A DNA stretch of 64,000 nucleotides from CAWKDG01 sp963848355. GTDB lineage: Bacteria; Actinomycetota; Acidimicrobiia; Acidimicrobiales; UBA8190. Of the stretch, positions 1-9,176 are shown in pieces. Within the stretch, counting starts at the first letter, position 1; every line of letters starts with the position of its first letter. The position numbers and the translations under genes are program-made. The notes under the pieces are model-generated. The model was not told where the DNA came from. It was given only the letters and a program-made list of their open reading frames with translations, and did no database searches. The DNA lies in contig CAWKDG010000002.1 in NCBI GenBank assembly GCA_963848355.1, positions 580,829 to 644,828 of the forward strand, read 5' to 3'.

Positions 1-879
1 GCCCATGTAGAGCCCGTTGGGCGAGACCGCCGCGTAGTTGCCCCCCGACTCGACCTGGACCACGCACTGCAGATACGGGGGCAGGGTCGGATCGGCGCCC
101 GCGCCCGACCCCGGGGGGGCCACCGCCGTCGCCGTCGCTGTCGCCGCCGCCTGGGCCGCGGTCTGGCGCGCCGCGGCCACCGCGGCGGCGGCGGCGGCGC
201 GGGCAGCCGCCTGGGACGCGATCACCGACGCCAGCTGTCCCGTCACCCGGGCCTGCTCCGACTCCATCTGGTTCTCGGTGTTGTCGGCCTCGGTCAGGTC
301 GACCGCCTGTTGCGTCTGCGCCGTCCGGTCGGCGCTCTGCGCCGACTGCAACGCGACCTCGTGGGCCTGAAGGGTGCGTTCGGCGGTATGGAGCTGGTCC
401 AGGGCCGTGTCGATGTTCCCCGCCGAGAGCGACATGTACTCGTCGGCCAGCTCCACTCTCTGCATGTCACCGGTGAAGACGGCGTCGGAACCGGACAACG
501 CGTTGCCGGCGTCCATGTACGAGAGGACGGCCAGGTTGCGTACGAGGCGCGTCTGGACGTCGATCCTCCGCTTGTCCTGACCGATCCGCTGGTCGACACG
601 CTGGACCATCCGGGCATCAGTGGCGACTCGTTGCGTCATGACCGAGTACTGCTGTTGATCGGCGCCGATCTGCAGCTGTTCCTGGATCAGGGCCTGCGAG
701 ATCTGGCGCGCCTGCGCCTTCAGATCGGTGACCTGATCCGCCGCCGCCGGTCGGGCAACGAGAACCACCGTCACGAAGACGGTGGCGATGAGGGACGCAA
801 GGAGAACGGCCACGACGGCCAACGGACCGGGGACTGTTGCGCGTGACCCTGCCGTCGGGGCGAACCGGGCGCGAGACAC
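1..879 (-). CDS. Secreted coiled-coil protein entering an Rpf/transglycosylase-like domain (cut by window edge)
   Basis: The frame opens with GTG at 879 (VSRARFAPTAG) and is open to base 1, so the C-terminus lies outside the window. One hydrophobic segment (LAVVAVLLASLIATVFVTVV, about residues 20-40) acts as signal or membrane anchor. A long Gln/Ala-rich helical region with coiled-coil character follows, then an Ala-rich linker (about residues 225-255). The last visible residues, YLQCVVQVESGGNYAAVSP then NGLYMG, match the opening of resuscitation-promoting-factor/transglycosylase-like catalytic cores, where the Glu of VESGGN is catalytic. Likely role: extracellular peptidoglycan cleavage, with the coiled coil as spacer. 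The coiled-coil plus Rpf layout is inferred. The start is uncertain because no strong ribosome binding site precedes it. Confidence 0.72.
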   Translation of the reverse strand, partial: MSRARFAPTAGSRATVPGPLAVVAVLLASLIATVFVTVVLVARPAAADQVTDLKAQARQISQALIQEQLQIGADQQQYSVMTQRVATDARMVQRVDQRIGQDKRRIDVQTRLVRNLAVLSYMDAGNALSGSDAVFTGDMQRVELADEYMSLSAGNIDTALDQLHTAERTLQAHEVALQSAQSADRTAQTQQAVDLTEADNTENQMESEQARVTGQLASVIASQAAARAAAAAAVAAARQTAAQAAATATATAVAPPGSGAGADPTLPPYLQCVVQVESGGNYAAVSPNGLYMG

Positions 880-958
880 AATGGGTTGCCAAGCTAGCCG
901 CCGGCGCGATTTCTGACAAGGCGTCGGGACACGGGCGTTCCTCGCCGTGCCTCCGGTC

Positions 959-1699
959 TCAGGTGTCGAGGGCGAGGCAGCCGCGCACGGCTGCCTCCGC
1001 CGCCAGACGGGCCGCCCGGGTGGTGTCCCGGCTCAGGCGCTCGAGCTTGACCGCCAACTCGGGTTCGGCGGCGAGGAGGCGGGCGATGGCTTCCATGTCG
1101 CCCGAACCGTCGGGGTTGGTGGCATCGACGATCCTCTGGTCGAGCAGGCCGTCGAAGAACCGGTCGCCGATGCAGCGGTAGACGGACCACGCGCAACCCC
1201 GGGCCTCGCACACCTCGGCCACGGCGGACGACTCCATGTCCACCCCGAGGCAGCCCTGTTCCCGGAAACGCCGGCTCAGCTCGTGGTCGAGTGTGGCCCC
1301 CTCGGTGGTCATGAGCGTGCCGGCGCGCGGCGCGTCGCCGGGCGGCGAATGACGATAGGTGGCACCGGTGGCGTACTCGACGATGGTCTCGGGATTGACG
1401 AGGGTGCCGACGTCGAGATCGGGATCGAGACCGCCGCAGATGCCGGCGATCATCACGTGGTCGACGGGCACGTGGTCGGGCACCGTCTCGTCGAAGAGAC
1501 GGGACGTGGCCACGCGGGTCAGCGGAGGCCCCATGCCGATGTGGATGGCGGTGACGTCGGAGTGGCCGACACGGCCCGTCCATGGCGCGTCCTGCGCATC
1601 GCTCGTGGGACTGAGCCCGAAGGCGGTCACGATGGCGTGCATCTCGAGCGGCATGGGCGCCAGGACGACGACGTGGCGGGCGGTGGGGTCAGCGGGCAT
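959..1699 (-). CDS. Nucleoside phosphorylase family protein (MTA/SAH nucleosidase-like)
   Basis: A 246-residue cytosolic enzyme of the PNP/UDP phosphorylase superfamily. It begins VVVLAPMPLEMHAI (the usual first strand, with the Glu that contacts the base) and carries GICGGLDPDLDVGTLV, the phosphate/ribose loop. GVDMESSAVAEVCEARG, around residue 155, is the active-site Met-Glu motif shared by nucleoside phosphorylases and methylthioadenosine/SAH nucleosidases. It probably removes a purine base from a nucleoside in salvage or SAM by-product recycling; substrate cannot be read from sequence. It is co-directional with the GNAT gene, whose stop lies 17 bp before this start, so the pair may be co-transcribed. 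Confidence 0.8.
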   Translation of the reverse strand: MPADPTARHVVVLAPMPLEMHAIVTAFGLSPTSDAQDAPWTGRVGHSDVTAIHIGMGPPLTRVATSRLFDETVPDHVPVDHVMIAGICGGLDPDLDVGTLVNPETIVEYATGATYRHSPPGDAPRAGTLMTTEGATLDHELSRRFREQGCLGVDMESSAVAEVCEARGCAWSVYRCIGDRFFDGLLDQRIVDATNPDGSGDMEAIARLLAAEPELAVKLERLSRDTTRAARLAAEAAVRGCLALDT

Positions 1700-1715
1700 G
1701 GCCCCAGCTTGCCCG

Positions 1716-2207
1716 TTACGCCGGCTCCGTGCCGAGGACGAGGGTCATGAAGGTGCTGTTCGGACTGGGGCCGTAGTCGGCGAACGGTCCGCAGCGCTCG
1801 AATCCGGCACGGGCGTAGAGCAATCGCGCCGGGGCGAAGGCGGACATCGACCCTGTCTCGAGGCTCACCCGGTGTAGCCCCCGCTGCCGGGCCACACCCA
1901 CGAGATGGTCGAGCATGGCGCGCCCGATCCCGCGACGGCGCGCGGCGGTGGCCGTGTGCATGGACTTCACCTCGCCATGAACGGCGTCGTGCTGCTTGAG
2001 CGCACCCACGGCGAGAAGCTCACCGTGGAGGCGGAAGGAGAAGAACGTCACCGTCGGGTGGAGGAGACCGTCGACGTCGAGGGCGTGGACGTCCTCGGGT
2101 GGGCTGTGGCGGTTGGCGAAGGCCAGGTGGTGCCCGAGCAGCGCCAGTACGTCCGGTGCGCGCGGGTCGTCGACGGCGATCTCGCCTTCGGGGACGGGGC
2201 TGTCCAC
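1716..2207 (-). CDS. GNAT family N-acetyltransferase (YsnE-like)
   Basis: The frame is open further upstream into gabT, but conserved sequence begins at EIAVDDPRAPDVLALLGHH, so GTG at 2207 is chosen, giving 163 residues. The core has AVGALKQHDAVHGEVKSM (beta4), then the acetyl-CoA pyrophosphate loop ARRRGIGRAMLDHL, then LYARAGFERCGPFADY and NSTFMTLVL. The N-terminal HSPPEDVHALDVD stretch matches the YsnE-type branch of small acetyltransferases. Acceptor unknown. It lies directly behind gabT on the same strand (stop of gabT at 2246, 38 bp before this start) and ahead of the nucleosidase gene, suggesting a three-gene transcript. Confidence 0.75.
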   Translation of the reverse strand: MDSPVPEGEIAVDDPRAPDVLALLGHHLAFANRHSPPEDVHALDVDGLLHPTVTFFSFRLHGELLAVGALKQHDAVHGEVKSMHTATAARRRGIGRAMLDHLVGVARQRGLHRVSLETGSMSAFAPARLLYARAGFERCGPFADYGPSPNSTFMTLVLGTEPA

Positions 2208-2245
2208 GTGTCCGGTCGACGTCGCCCGGCGGGGGGTTCGGGTCC

Positions 2246-3601
2246 TTACGAGGCGCCGAGTGACGCTTCGATGGCGTCGGTGAGGACGTCGAGCCCTTCG
2301 ACGAGCAGCTCCTCGCCGATCACCAGGGGCGGGAGCAGGCGCAGGACGTTGCCGAAGGTGCCGCAGGTGAGGACGACGACACCGGCGGCGTGACAGGCCC
2401 GGGCGATCGATCCCGTGGTCTCGGGGTCTGGCGTCGTCGTTCCCGGGTGCACGAGCTCGATGGCGCACATCGCGCCCCGACCGCGGACGTCGCCGATGGC
2501 GCGGTGGGCGTGCTGGAGGGACCGCAACCGCTCGAGGACGATGACACCGATACGCCGGGCGGCGGTGACCAGGTCACGGTCGCGCATGAGGGCGATGGCG
2601 GCCAGGGCCGAACTGCAAGCCACGGGATTGCCCCCGTAGGTGCCGCCCAGGCCACCGACGTGGACGGCGTTCATGATGTCGGCGCGTCCCGTGACGGCGG
2701 CCAGGGGCAGGCCGGCGGCGATGCCCTTGGCCGTCGTCACCAGGTCGGGGACGACTCCGTGGTGATCGCAGGCGAACCAGTCCCCCGTCCGGCAGAACCC
2801 GGTCTGGATCTCGTCGGCCACGAAGAGGACGCCGTGCGACGCGCACCACGACGCCACCGCTTCGAGGAATCCGGGGGCGGGCACGACGAAGCCGCCTTCT
2901 CCCTGGATGGGCTCGATCAGCACGCAGGCGACGTTTCCGGCACCCACCTGGGTCTCGATCAGCGCCGTGGCCCGGTCGGCCGCGTCCTGGCCCGTCATGG
3001 CCTCGGGGTCGCGGAACGGGTACGACACCGGCACCCGGTAGACCTCGGGCGCGAAAGGACCGAAGCCGTGCTTGTAGGGCATCTCCTTCGCCGTCAGGGC
3101 CATGGTCAGATTGGTCCGGCCGTGGTAGGCGTGGTCGAAGACGACGACGGCCTGACGGCCGGTGGCGTGGCGGGCGATCTTGACGGCGTTCTCGACCGCC
3201 TCCGCCCCCGAGTTGAACAGCGCCGACACCTTGGCCCCGTCGCCCGGTGTGAGGGCGTTGAGCTCCTCGCACACTCCTATGTAGCCCTCGTAGGGCGTGA
3301 CCATGAAGCAGGTATGGCTGAAGCGACCCACCTGGGCCCGCACGGCCTCGACGACGGAGCCGGCGGCGTGGCCGACACCGGTGACGGCGATCCCCGAACC
3401 CAGGTCGATGAGGGAGTTCCCGTCGACGTCGACGAGGATGGCGCCGGAGCCCGACTCGATGTACACGGGGAAGGCCGTACTCACACCCTGGGCGACGGCC
3501 TCGGCCCGGCGCGCCGTGCAGGGCGCGCGACCGGGGACCGGGGACTCGGTGACGAGCCTGCGCTCCTGAGCGATGGTGCGGGGAGCGTCGGTCTGGGTCA
3601 C
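2246..3601 (-). CDS. gabT: 4-aminobutyrate aminotransferase
   Basis: A 451-residue class III PLP-dependent aminotransferase, full length for GabT. FNSGAEAVENAVKIAR (about 129-144) binds PLP phosphate, FVADEIQTGF (about 260-269) holds the Asp that pairs with the pyridine nitrogen, and the Schiff-base lysine is K292 in TTAKGIAAGLPL. It moves the amino group of GABA to 2-oxoglutarate, giving succinate semialdehyde. Start is GTG at 3601. A TAATGT box nine bases upstream suggests a near-leaderless transcript. It belongs with the permease, dehydrogenase, second aminotransferase, oxidase and Lrp genes up to 11 kb as a GABA/polyamine catabolic set. Confidence 0.9.
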   Translation of the reverse strand: MTQTDAPRTIAQERRLVTESPVPGRAPCTARRAEAVAQGVSTAFPVYIESGSGAILVDVDGNSLIDLGSGIAVTGVGHAAGSVVEAVRAQVGRFSHTCFMVTPYEGYIGVCEELNALTPGDGAKVSALFNSGAEAVENAVKIARHATGRQAVVVFDHAYHGRTNLTMALTAKEMPYKHGFGPFAPEVYRVPVSYPFRDPEAMTGQDAADRATALIETQVGAGNVACVLIEPIQGEGGFVVPAPGFLEAVASWCASHGVLFVADEIQTGFCRTGDWFACDHHGVVPDLVTTAKGIAAGLPLAAVTGRADIMNAVHVGGLGGTYGGNPVACSSALAAIALMRDRDLVTAARRIGVIVLERLRSLQHAHRAIGDVRGRGAMCAIELVHPGTTTPDPETTGSIARACHAAGVVVLTCGTFGNVLRLLPPLVIGEELLVEGLDVLTDAIEASLGAS

Positions 3602-3610
3602 GGGCCTCTC

Positions 3611-3616
3611 ACATTA
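3611..3616 (-). promoter_or_regulatory. Candidate -10 box of gabT
   Basis: TAATGT on the minus strand lies nine bases before the GTG start of gabT. Same spacing class as the other candidate leaderless promoters in this window. No convincing -35 hexamer is visible. Confidence 0.35.
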
Positions 3617-3642
3617 CTCGCCGGGCGTGGTCAACTGCAGAG

Positions 3643-4341
3643 GTGGAACTGCGGTTTCTCTACGTCGGATCGGACGACACCGATCGGGATCTGGCCGCGT
3701 GGTTGGCCATGCCGGGCGCCCGCCTGCGCTGGCGCTTCCAGGCCTTCGGAGCTGACGTCGCCGCCGTGGACCTGGGCGGCACGCCCCTCGTCCTGCTGGC
3801 CGACCACCGCCCGGCCGGTTCGGTCCTCCCCATCTACGCCGTCGCCGACCTCGACGACGCCACCGATGCCATGGTGGCGGGCGGATGGACGGTCCAGGTC
3901 GGTCCGCTGGCGACACCCGAGGGCCCGGCCACCGTTCTCGGCGACGCCGGCGGCGTCACCGTGGCGCTGCTCCGGGTCGACCGTCCCGGGGCCATGGACG
4001 ACGCCTACGACGACGACGCCAACGGCCACGCCCGTGCGCGCCCCGTAGGCGCCGGATGTCACTCGTCGCCGGCGGGGACGACGAGGACGGGCACAGCGGA
4101 GCGGTGCAGCAGCTTGTGCGGCACCGATCCGAGGATGGCCCCCACGATGGGGCGCTCACCGCGTCCCCCCGACCACGATGACCCGGGCCTGGCGCTCGAG
4201 GGCCGCCTCGAGAAGGGACTCGACGGGGCGCATGGCCACCACCAGGACCTCGGCGTGCACGCCGGCGTCGATCTTCTTGGCCGTCGGCCAGGGCCGTCGG
4301 CCACCATGTCCTCGCCGATCTTCTCGAGCTTGGCCTTGTAG
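3643..4341 (+). CDS. Glyoxalase/VOC-superfamily protein; reading frame probably ends at 4048
   Basis: GTG at 3643 opens a protein whose first ~125 residues look like a single VOC domain: MELRFLYVGSDDTDRDLAAW (paired strand-helix start), DLGGTPLVLLADHRP, then LATPEGPATVLGDAGGVTVA and LLRVDRP at the usual C-terminal strand. Function within VOC (isomerase, dioxygenase, antibiotic binding) cannot be assigned. As sequenced the frame runs on to 4341, antisense through the UspA gene. A one-base shift near 4040 would instead end it at the TAG at 4046-4048, ten bases short of the convergent gene's stop. Given the many such shifts nearby, the shorter form (about 134 aa) is more likely. Confidence 0.6.
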   Translation: MELRFLYVGSDDTDRDLAAWLAMPGARLRWRFQAFGADVAAVDLGGTPLVLLADHRPAGSVLPIYAVADLDDATDAMVAGGWTVQVGPLATPEGPATVLGDAGGVTVALLRVDRPGAMDDAYDDDANGHARARPVGAGCHSSPAGTTRTGTAERCSSLCGTDPRMAPTMGRSPRPPDHDDPGLALEGRLEKGLDGAHGHHQDLGVHAGVDLLGRRPGPSATMSSPIFSSLAL

Positions 4342-4490
4342 TCGGCCGTCTCGCCCCCCATGGGATTGGGCTCGTAGCCGAAGACGATGCTCAGAGGGGC
4401 GTCGAAGGCGCGGGCCACACTGACGGCGACGGCCAGGGCCGCCTTCGACCCGTCGGAGCCGTCGTAGCCGAGGACGATGTCGCCGGCCAT
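4059..4490 (-). CDS. Universal stress protein (UspA family), frame broken twice
   Basis: Starts ATG at 4490, overlapping the stop of the permease gene (TGATG). The N-terminus MAGDIVLGYDGSDGSKAALA is classic Usp. After EDMVADG the sense continues in another frame (AKKIDAGVHAEVLVVAMRP, then LLEAALERQARVIVVGG) and returns to the first frame for RGERPIVGAILGSVPHKL and LLHRSAVPVLVVPAGDE, which contains the ATP-binding glycine motif. The breaks lie near 4285-4300 (inside a 13-bp near-duplicated segment) and in a GGGGGG run at about 4165-4170. Together they are compensating: minus one, plus one. The full protein would be about 144 residues. Usp genes beside APC permeases are common, hinting at transporter-linked stress control. 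Confidence 0.7.
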   Translation of the reverse strand: MAGDIVLGYDGSDGSKAALAVAVSVARAFDAPLSIVFGYEPNPMGGETADYKAKLEKIGEDMVADGPGRRPRRSTPACTPRSWWWPCAPSSPFSRRPSSARPGSSWSGGRGERPIVGAILGSVPHKLLHRSAVPVLVVPAGDE

Positions 4491-6100
4491 CAGTCGTGCA
4501 CCGGGGTGACGCCGGGCGTGAGCGGCGGCGCCGGTGAGTCGATTGTCTCGGCCGTCTCGCGGTCACGCTCGAAGAACGACTTGTTGCGGATCTTCCAGAT
4601 CATCATGAGTGGCCATCCGATGACGAGAAGACCGATGCCGAGGACGAGGGGTGGGCCGAGGCCCTTCTTCACGTAGAAGTGTTGATGGAGGAACGTGAAG
4701 TTGAAGTGGATGAAAGGGAACCAGGCCTGTGTACCGGAGGCCGAATTCACCGGGTCCGAGTAGTAGAAGATGGCGATCACGAAGAGGACGGTGAGGATGG
4801 CGGCCCCGAGGAACGGGGCCAGCCCGATGAAGATGAAGTTCTTGAAGCTCTTGAGCAGGTGCTTGCGGTAGTAGAAGACGCAGGCGAAGCCCGTCATCCC
4901 GTAGTAGAAGGCGATGCCGAATCCGAGGGCCTCGATGGAGTTGGCCAGGATGTCGCCGGGGCTCAGGAGGTCGAGCGCCACGTACCAGACGACGGAGATG
5001 GCGCCGAACATGAGGGTGGAGAACCCGGGCGACAGGTACTTCGGGTGGATGTCGGCGAATTTCCTGGGGAAGGCCTTGTGCACGGCCATGGACAGCGAGG
5101 AGCGCGCCGCCGGCAGGATGGTGGTCTGCGTCGACGAGGAAGCCGACGTGAGCACACAGATGATCAGGAGCTTGTTCCATGGTGATCCGAAGACGGCCGT
5201 GCCCAGGGCGTTGAGGACGTCGCCGATGTTGTTGCCGTTGGTGAGGAAATTGACTCCGTGGACGGACTGGGCGGCGGCCGATACGACGACGTAGATGAGC
5301 AACAGCACGAGGGTCGACCACAGGGCGGCACGACCGGGTGTGCGCCTGGTGTCCTTCGCTTCCTCGTTCACGGTCACCGCCGTGTCCCATCCCCAGTAGA
5401 TGAAGACGGCCAGGAGCATCCCGGCCGTGAGGGCGCCGATGGGGTGGACGTCGAAGGGATTCAGCCAACTGATGGTCGGCCGGATGCTGTGGGCCGGATG
5501 TCCGCCGTACACCTTGGCCAGGGCCACGATGGAGAAGACGAAGAGGATGACGATCTCGGCGCCGAGCAGGGCCACCTGCGTGCGGGCCGAGAGTTCGATC
5601 CCGATGTAGCAGATGGCCGTCATGATGATGAGCCAGACCACACCGACGAAGGTGACCCAGAAGCCCGAACTGTCGGCGGCAATTCCGTGGGCGCCGAACA
5701 GGGAGAACGTGTAGACACCGGCGATCGAGGCCAGGTTGGGCATGACGACCAGGTCGGTGACGAGGATGCCCCAGCCGGCCAGCCACCCGGTCCTCGGTCC
5801 GATGGCCCGGGTCACCCAGGTGAAGGTGGTCCCGCAGTCGGGATCGGCCCGGTTCAGGTAGTAGTAGGCGGCGGCGATGAACAGCATGGGCACGAAGGCC
5901 AGGAGCATCACGGCGGGCGACTGCACCCCGACGTAGGCGGCCACGAATCCGAGTGTCGCCGCCAGGCTGTAGGCCGGGGCCGTCGACGCCACCCCGATGA
6001 CGAGGCTCGAGATCATCCCGAGCGCCCCGACCTTGAGGCCCTTCCCGGCGGACTCCTCGGGGACCGAGGACACGCCGACATTGTCCGTCGTGATGGTCAT
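4490..6100 (-). CDS. APC superfamily amino acid/polyamine permease
   Basis: A 536-residue integral membrane protein with about 12 hydrophobic segments. The APC hallmark is in the first helices: GALGMISSLVIGVASTAPAY, then AYYYLNRADPDCGTTFTWV with the Glu/Asp-Gly motif and GPRTGWLAGWGILVTDL. It is expected to import an amino acid or polyamine by ion-coupled secondary transport. It is divergent from the dehydrogenase gene at 6273 and sits between gabT and the catabolic enzymes, so GABA, putrescine or a related amine is the likely substrate (inference from context). Its stop overlaps the start of a UspA gene. Confidence 0.85.
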   Translation of the reverse strand: MTITTDNVGVSSVPEESAGKGLKVGALGMISSLVIGVASTAPAYSLAATLGFVAAYVGVQSPAVMLLAFVPMLFIAAAYYYLNRADPDCGTTFTWVTRAIGPRTGWLAGWGILVTDLVVMPNLASIAGVYTFSLFGAHGIAADSSGFWVTFVGVVWLIIMTAICYIGIELSARTQVALLGAEIVILFVFSIVALAKVYGGHPAHSIRPTISWLNPFDVHPIGALTAGMLLAVFIYWGWDTAVTVNEEAKDTRRTPGRAALWSTLVLLLIYVVVSAAAQSVHGVNFLTNGNNIGDVLNALGTAVFGSPWNKLLIICVLTSASSSTQTTILPAARSSLSMAVHKAFPRKFADIHPKYLSPGFSTLMFGAISVVWYVALDLLSPGDILANSIEALGFGIAFYYGMTGFACVFYYRKHLLKSFKNFIFIGLAPFLGAAILTVLFVIAIFYYSDPVNSASGTQAWFPFIHFNFTFLHQHFYVKKGLGPPLVLGIGLLVIGWPLMMIWKIRNKSFFERDRETAETIDSPAPPLTPGVTPVHD

Positions 6101-6134
6101 CGACCCTTGCTCCCCTCGACGCCTCCGCCCGCGT

Positions 6135-6150
6135 TGCGAGCATATTCGCA
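6135..6150. promoter_or_regulatory. Inverted repeat in the permease/dehydrogenase divergent region
   Basis: TGCGA-GCATAT-TCGCA is a perfect 5-bp inverted repeat with a 6-bp AT-rich centre. It lies 35 bp before the permease start and 123 bp before the dehydrogenase start. A regulator site is possible (the locus has an Lrp-type gene at 10.5 kb). The match is short, so this is tentative. Confidence 0.25.
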
Positions 6151-6272
6151 GAAGATTTTCCGCCTGACAAGCAACTTCGTTGGCTTGATCGGGTCATGAC
6201 CACCGATTCGGTTGCGAAGGCGCGGTCGGGCGGTCAGGATGGCTTGGGTATCGCGGGGTCGAAGGAGGAGCC

Positions 6273-7712
6273 ATGACGACCGTCGCCGGCGTCGACGTGA
6301 CGCTCGGAAACTTCATCGGAGGGGCGTTCCGCCCCGGCGGGGGTCAGGCCCACGCGGTGATCGATCCGGCCACGACCGAGGTCATGGCCGAGGTGCCCGC
6401 CGCTACTCCGACCGACATCGATGCTGCCGTGGCTGCCGCCAACGGGGCCTTCGCCGGCTGGGCGGGAACGTCGCCGGCCGAGCGCAGCGCCGCCCTCCTG
6501 GCCATCGCCCAGGTGATCGAGGACAACGCCGACGACCTGAGCACGCTCGAATCGCACAACGTCGGCAAGCCCATCAGCGCCATGCCCGAGGAGATCGGCT
6601 TCGCCGTCGACAACCTCCGCTTCTTCGCCGGTGGGGCCCGTCTCCTGGAGGGACGCGCCGCCGGTGAGTACCTCACCGGATACACCTCGATGCTGCGACG
6701 CGACCCCGTGGGCGTGGTGGCGTCGATCGCGCCGTGGAACTACCCCCTCATGATGGCCGTGTGGAAGTTCGGTCCCGCTCTGGCCGCCGGATGCCCCGTG
6801 GTGTTGAAGCCCAGTGAGCTGACCCCGCTATCCACGCTCAAGCTGGCCGAGCTGCTCGCTCCGATCCTGCCCGAGGGGGTCTTCAACGTCGTGGCCGGAG
6901 CCGGAGACGTCGGTGCCGCTCTCGTCGAGCACCCCGGCATCGACATGGTGTCGCTCACCGGGTCGGTGCCGACGGGTCGGGCCATCGCCGAGGCGGCCAG
7001 CCGGACCTTGAAGCGCGTCCACCTCGAGCTCGGGGGCAAGGCACCGGTCATCGTCTTCGACGACGCCGACCTCGACGCCGTGGTCGAGGGCGTGAAGCTG
7101 GCCGGCTTCGTGAACGCCGGACAGGACTGCACCGCCGCCTGCCGCGTCATCGCCGGGCCCACCATCCACGACAGTGTGGTCGACGCCCTCACCGGCGCGG
7201 CCCGCAGCATCCCCGTGGGGGACCCCGGTGACGAAGCCACCGAGCTCGGGCCCCTCGTGTCGTCGCGTCAGCGTGAACGGGTTGTCGGCTTCGTGGACCG
7301 GGCCGTGGCCAGCGGGGCCAAGGTGGCGACGGGCGGTCACGCCATCGACCGGGCCGGCTGGTACTACGAACCGTCGGTCATCTACGGCGTCGGCCAGGCC
7401 GACGAGATCGTGCAACGCGAGGTCTTCGGGCCCGTCGTGTCCGTCCAGCGGATGACCTCGGAGGACGAGGCCCTCGCCATGGCCAACGGCGTCGACTACG
7501 GGCTGGCCGCCAGCGTGTGGACGACCGACATCGGCAAGGCCATGCGGGCCGGTGCGCTGCTGCGTTTCGGCACCGTCTGGATCAACGACCACATCCCCCT
7601 CGTCTCCGAGATGCCGCACGGAGGTTTCAAGCAATCGGGATACGGCAAGGACATGTCGATGTACGCCATCGAGGCCTACACCGAGCCGAAGCACGTCATG
7701 GTCAAGTGGTGA
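6273..7712 (+). CDS. Aldehyde dehydrogenase, gamma-aminobutyraldehyde dehydrogenase-like
   Basis: A 479-residue NAD(P)-dependent aldehyde dehydrogenase of normal length. PWNYP at 154-158 starts the cofactor fold, LELGGK at 251-256 carries the general-base Glu252, and NAGQDCTAACRV gives the nucleophile Cys286. The GQDCTAACR form and the C-terminal MPHGGFKQSGYGKDMSMYA are typical of the aminobutyraldehyde/betaine-aldehyde branch. It would oxidise 4-aminobutanal to GABA, feeding GabT. A strong GGAGGAG Shine-Dalgarno lies just before ATG 6273. The aminotransferase begins 17 bp after its stop, so the two form an operon. Substrate is inferred from family and neighbours. Confidence 0.85.
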   Translation: MTTVAGVDVTLGNFIGGAFRPGGGQAHAVIDPATTEVMAEVPAATPTDIDAAVAAANGAFAGWAGTSPAERSAALLAIAQVIEDNADDLSTLESHNVGKPISAMPEEIGFAVDNLRFFAGGARLLEGRAAGEYLTGYTSMLRRDPVGVVASIAPWNYPLMMAVWKFGPALAAGCPVVLKPSELTPLSTLKLAELLAPILPEGVFNVVAGAGDVGAALVEHPGIDMVSLTGSVPTGRAIAEAASRTLKRVHLELGGKAPVIVFDDADLDAVVEGVKLAGFVNAGQDCTAACRVIAGPTIHDSVVDALTGAARSIPVGDPGDEATELGPLVSSRQRERVVGFVDRAVASGAKVATGGHAIDRAGWYYEPSVIYGVGQADEIVQREVFGPVVSVQRMTSEDEALAMANGVDYGLAASVWTTDIGKAMRAGALLRFGTVWINDHIPLVSEMPHGGFKQSGYGKDMSMYAIEAYTEPKHVMVKW

Positions 7713-7729
7713 GGAAGAAGGACGAATCG

Positions 7730-9122
7730 ATGGCACCGACAGACACAGGTTCCGACGCCGACACCGAACGGCTCACGGCCCGGGCCCGTGAACTCTTCGC
7801 CATCGAGATGGCCACGCTGGGCGAACAGACGACGGCGTCGCGGGCGCTGTTCGAGCGGGCCCGGGCGACGATGCCGCTGGGGGTGGCGTCCTCCTTCCAG
7901 GCCGCCGACCCCTACCCCATCTATCTGTCCCACGGCCGCGGGGCCGAGGTCTGGGACGTCGACGGTCGGGCGTACTTCGACTTCCACAACGGCTTCGGGG
8001 CCATGGCCGTGGGCCATGCCCACCCCAAGGTGGTGGAGGCCATCGACCGGGCGGCGCGGACCGGTACCCATTTCGCCGTGACCACCGAGGCCACGGTGGC
8101 GCTGGCCGAGGAGCTGTGCCGGCGCTTCCGCCTCGAACGGGTCCGCTTCACCAACTCGGGGACCGAATCCACCATGGACGCCATCCGCGTGGCGCGGGCG
8201 GCGACGGGGAAGGACGTGATCTGCAAGATCGAAGGCTCCTACCACGGCCATCACGACTCGGTGATGTTCTCCGTCACTCCGGGACTCGACCTCGTGGCCA
8301 CCACCGCCGAGGGCGCCCGTACCGACCACCTCCCGGCGTCGAAGGGCATCCCCACCCAGATGGGAGAGTGGACGCTCGCCATCCCCTTCAACGACCTCCC
8401 CGCGGTGGAGAGGTTGTTCGCCGAACGCCAGGACCTGGCCTGCTTCATCATCGAACCCGTCATGATGAACATCGGGATCGTCCTCCCCCGCCCCGGTTAT
8501 CTGGAGGGCCTGCGGGAGTTGTGCACCAGGCACGGTGTCGTCCTCATCTTCGACGAGGTCAAGTGCGGGGCCACCATCGCCGCCGGCGGCGCTATCGAAC
8601 GCTTCGGTGTCCAACCCGACTTGGCCTGCTTCGCCAAGTCCATCGCCGGGGGCACGCCCGGTGGAGCATTCGGAGGTCGGGCCGAGCTCATGGACGGCAT
8701 CGGCCACGGTGTCGCCCAACAGGGGACGTTCAACGGCAATCCCCTGGTGGCGGCGGCGGGGCTGGCCGCTCTCACCGAGGTGCTCACCCCCGACGCCTAC
8801 GAACACTTCAAGAGGATCGGGTCGCGTCCTGGCCGACGGCTGTCAGCGGGCCATCACCGCCTCCCACATCCCCGCCCACGTCGTCGACCTCGGATGCAAG
8901 GGCTGTGTCTCGTACCGCACCGAACCGTTGGTCGACTACCGCAGCTTCCTCGAGACGAACGCCGACCTGTTCAACGCCTCGTGGGCATGGGCCGTGAACC
9001 GCGGCATCTTCATGACGCCGGGCAACGAGGAGCAGTGGACCCTCTCGGCCCAGCACGACGACAGCCACATCGACCGCTACGTCGACGTGTTCAGCGAATT
9101 CTGCGCCACCGTCGCCGGTTGA
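7730..9122 (+). CDS. Class III aminotransferase (glutamate-1-semialdehyde aminomutase-like), one frameshift
   Basis: ATG 7730 follows GAGGAAGAAGG. Residues 1-360 read well: NSGTEST at 142-148 for PLP phosphate, IFDEVKCG at 273-280, and the Schiff-base lysine K303 in CFAKSIAGGTPGGAFGG. After YEHFKRIG the frame breaks at a GGG run near 8818-8822. Dropping one G restores GRVLADGCQRAITASHIPAH and the rest of the protein to TGA at 9122, about 463 residues in all. The sequence resembles the HemL-like branch but lies in an amine catabolic operon, so a role as an amine or amino acid transaminase is more likely than tetrapyrrole synthesis. Confidence 0.8.
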
Positions 9123-9176
9123 GTGGACGATCGTCGCCGACGGCGCCCCGGTGACACCACCGACGGGCGGCGACCC

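Noticed and set aside
2390..4048. Long plus-strand open frame of 552 codons over gabT
   Set aside because: Its translation is a low-information Gly/Asp/Arg-rich mirror of gabT on the other strand, a common effect of high GC in third positions.
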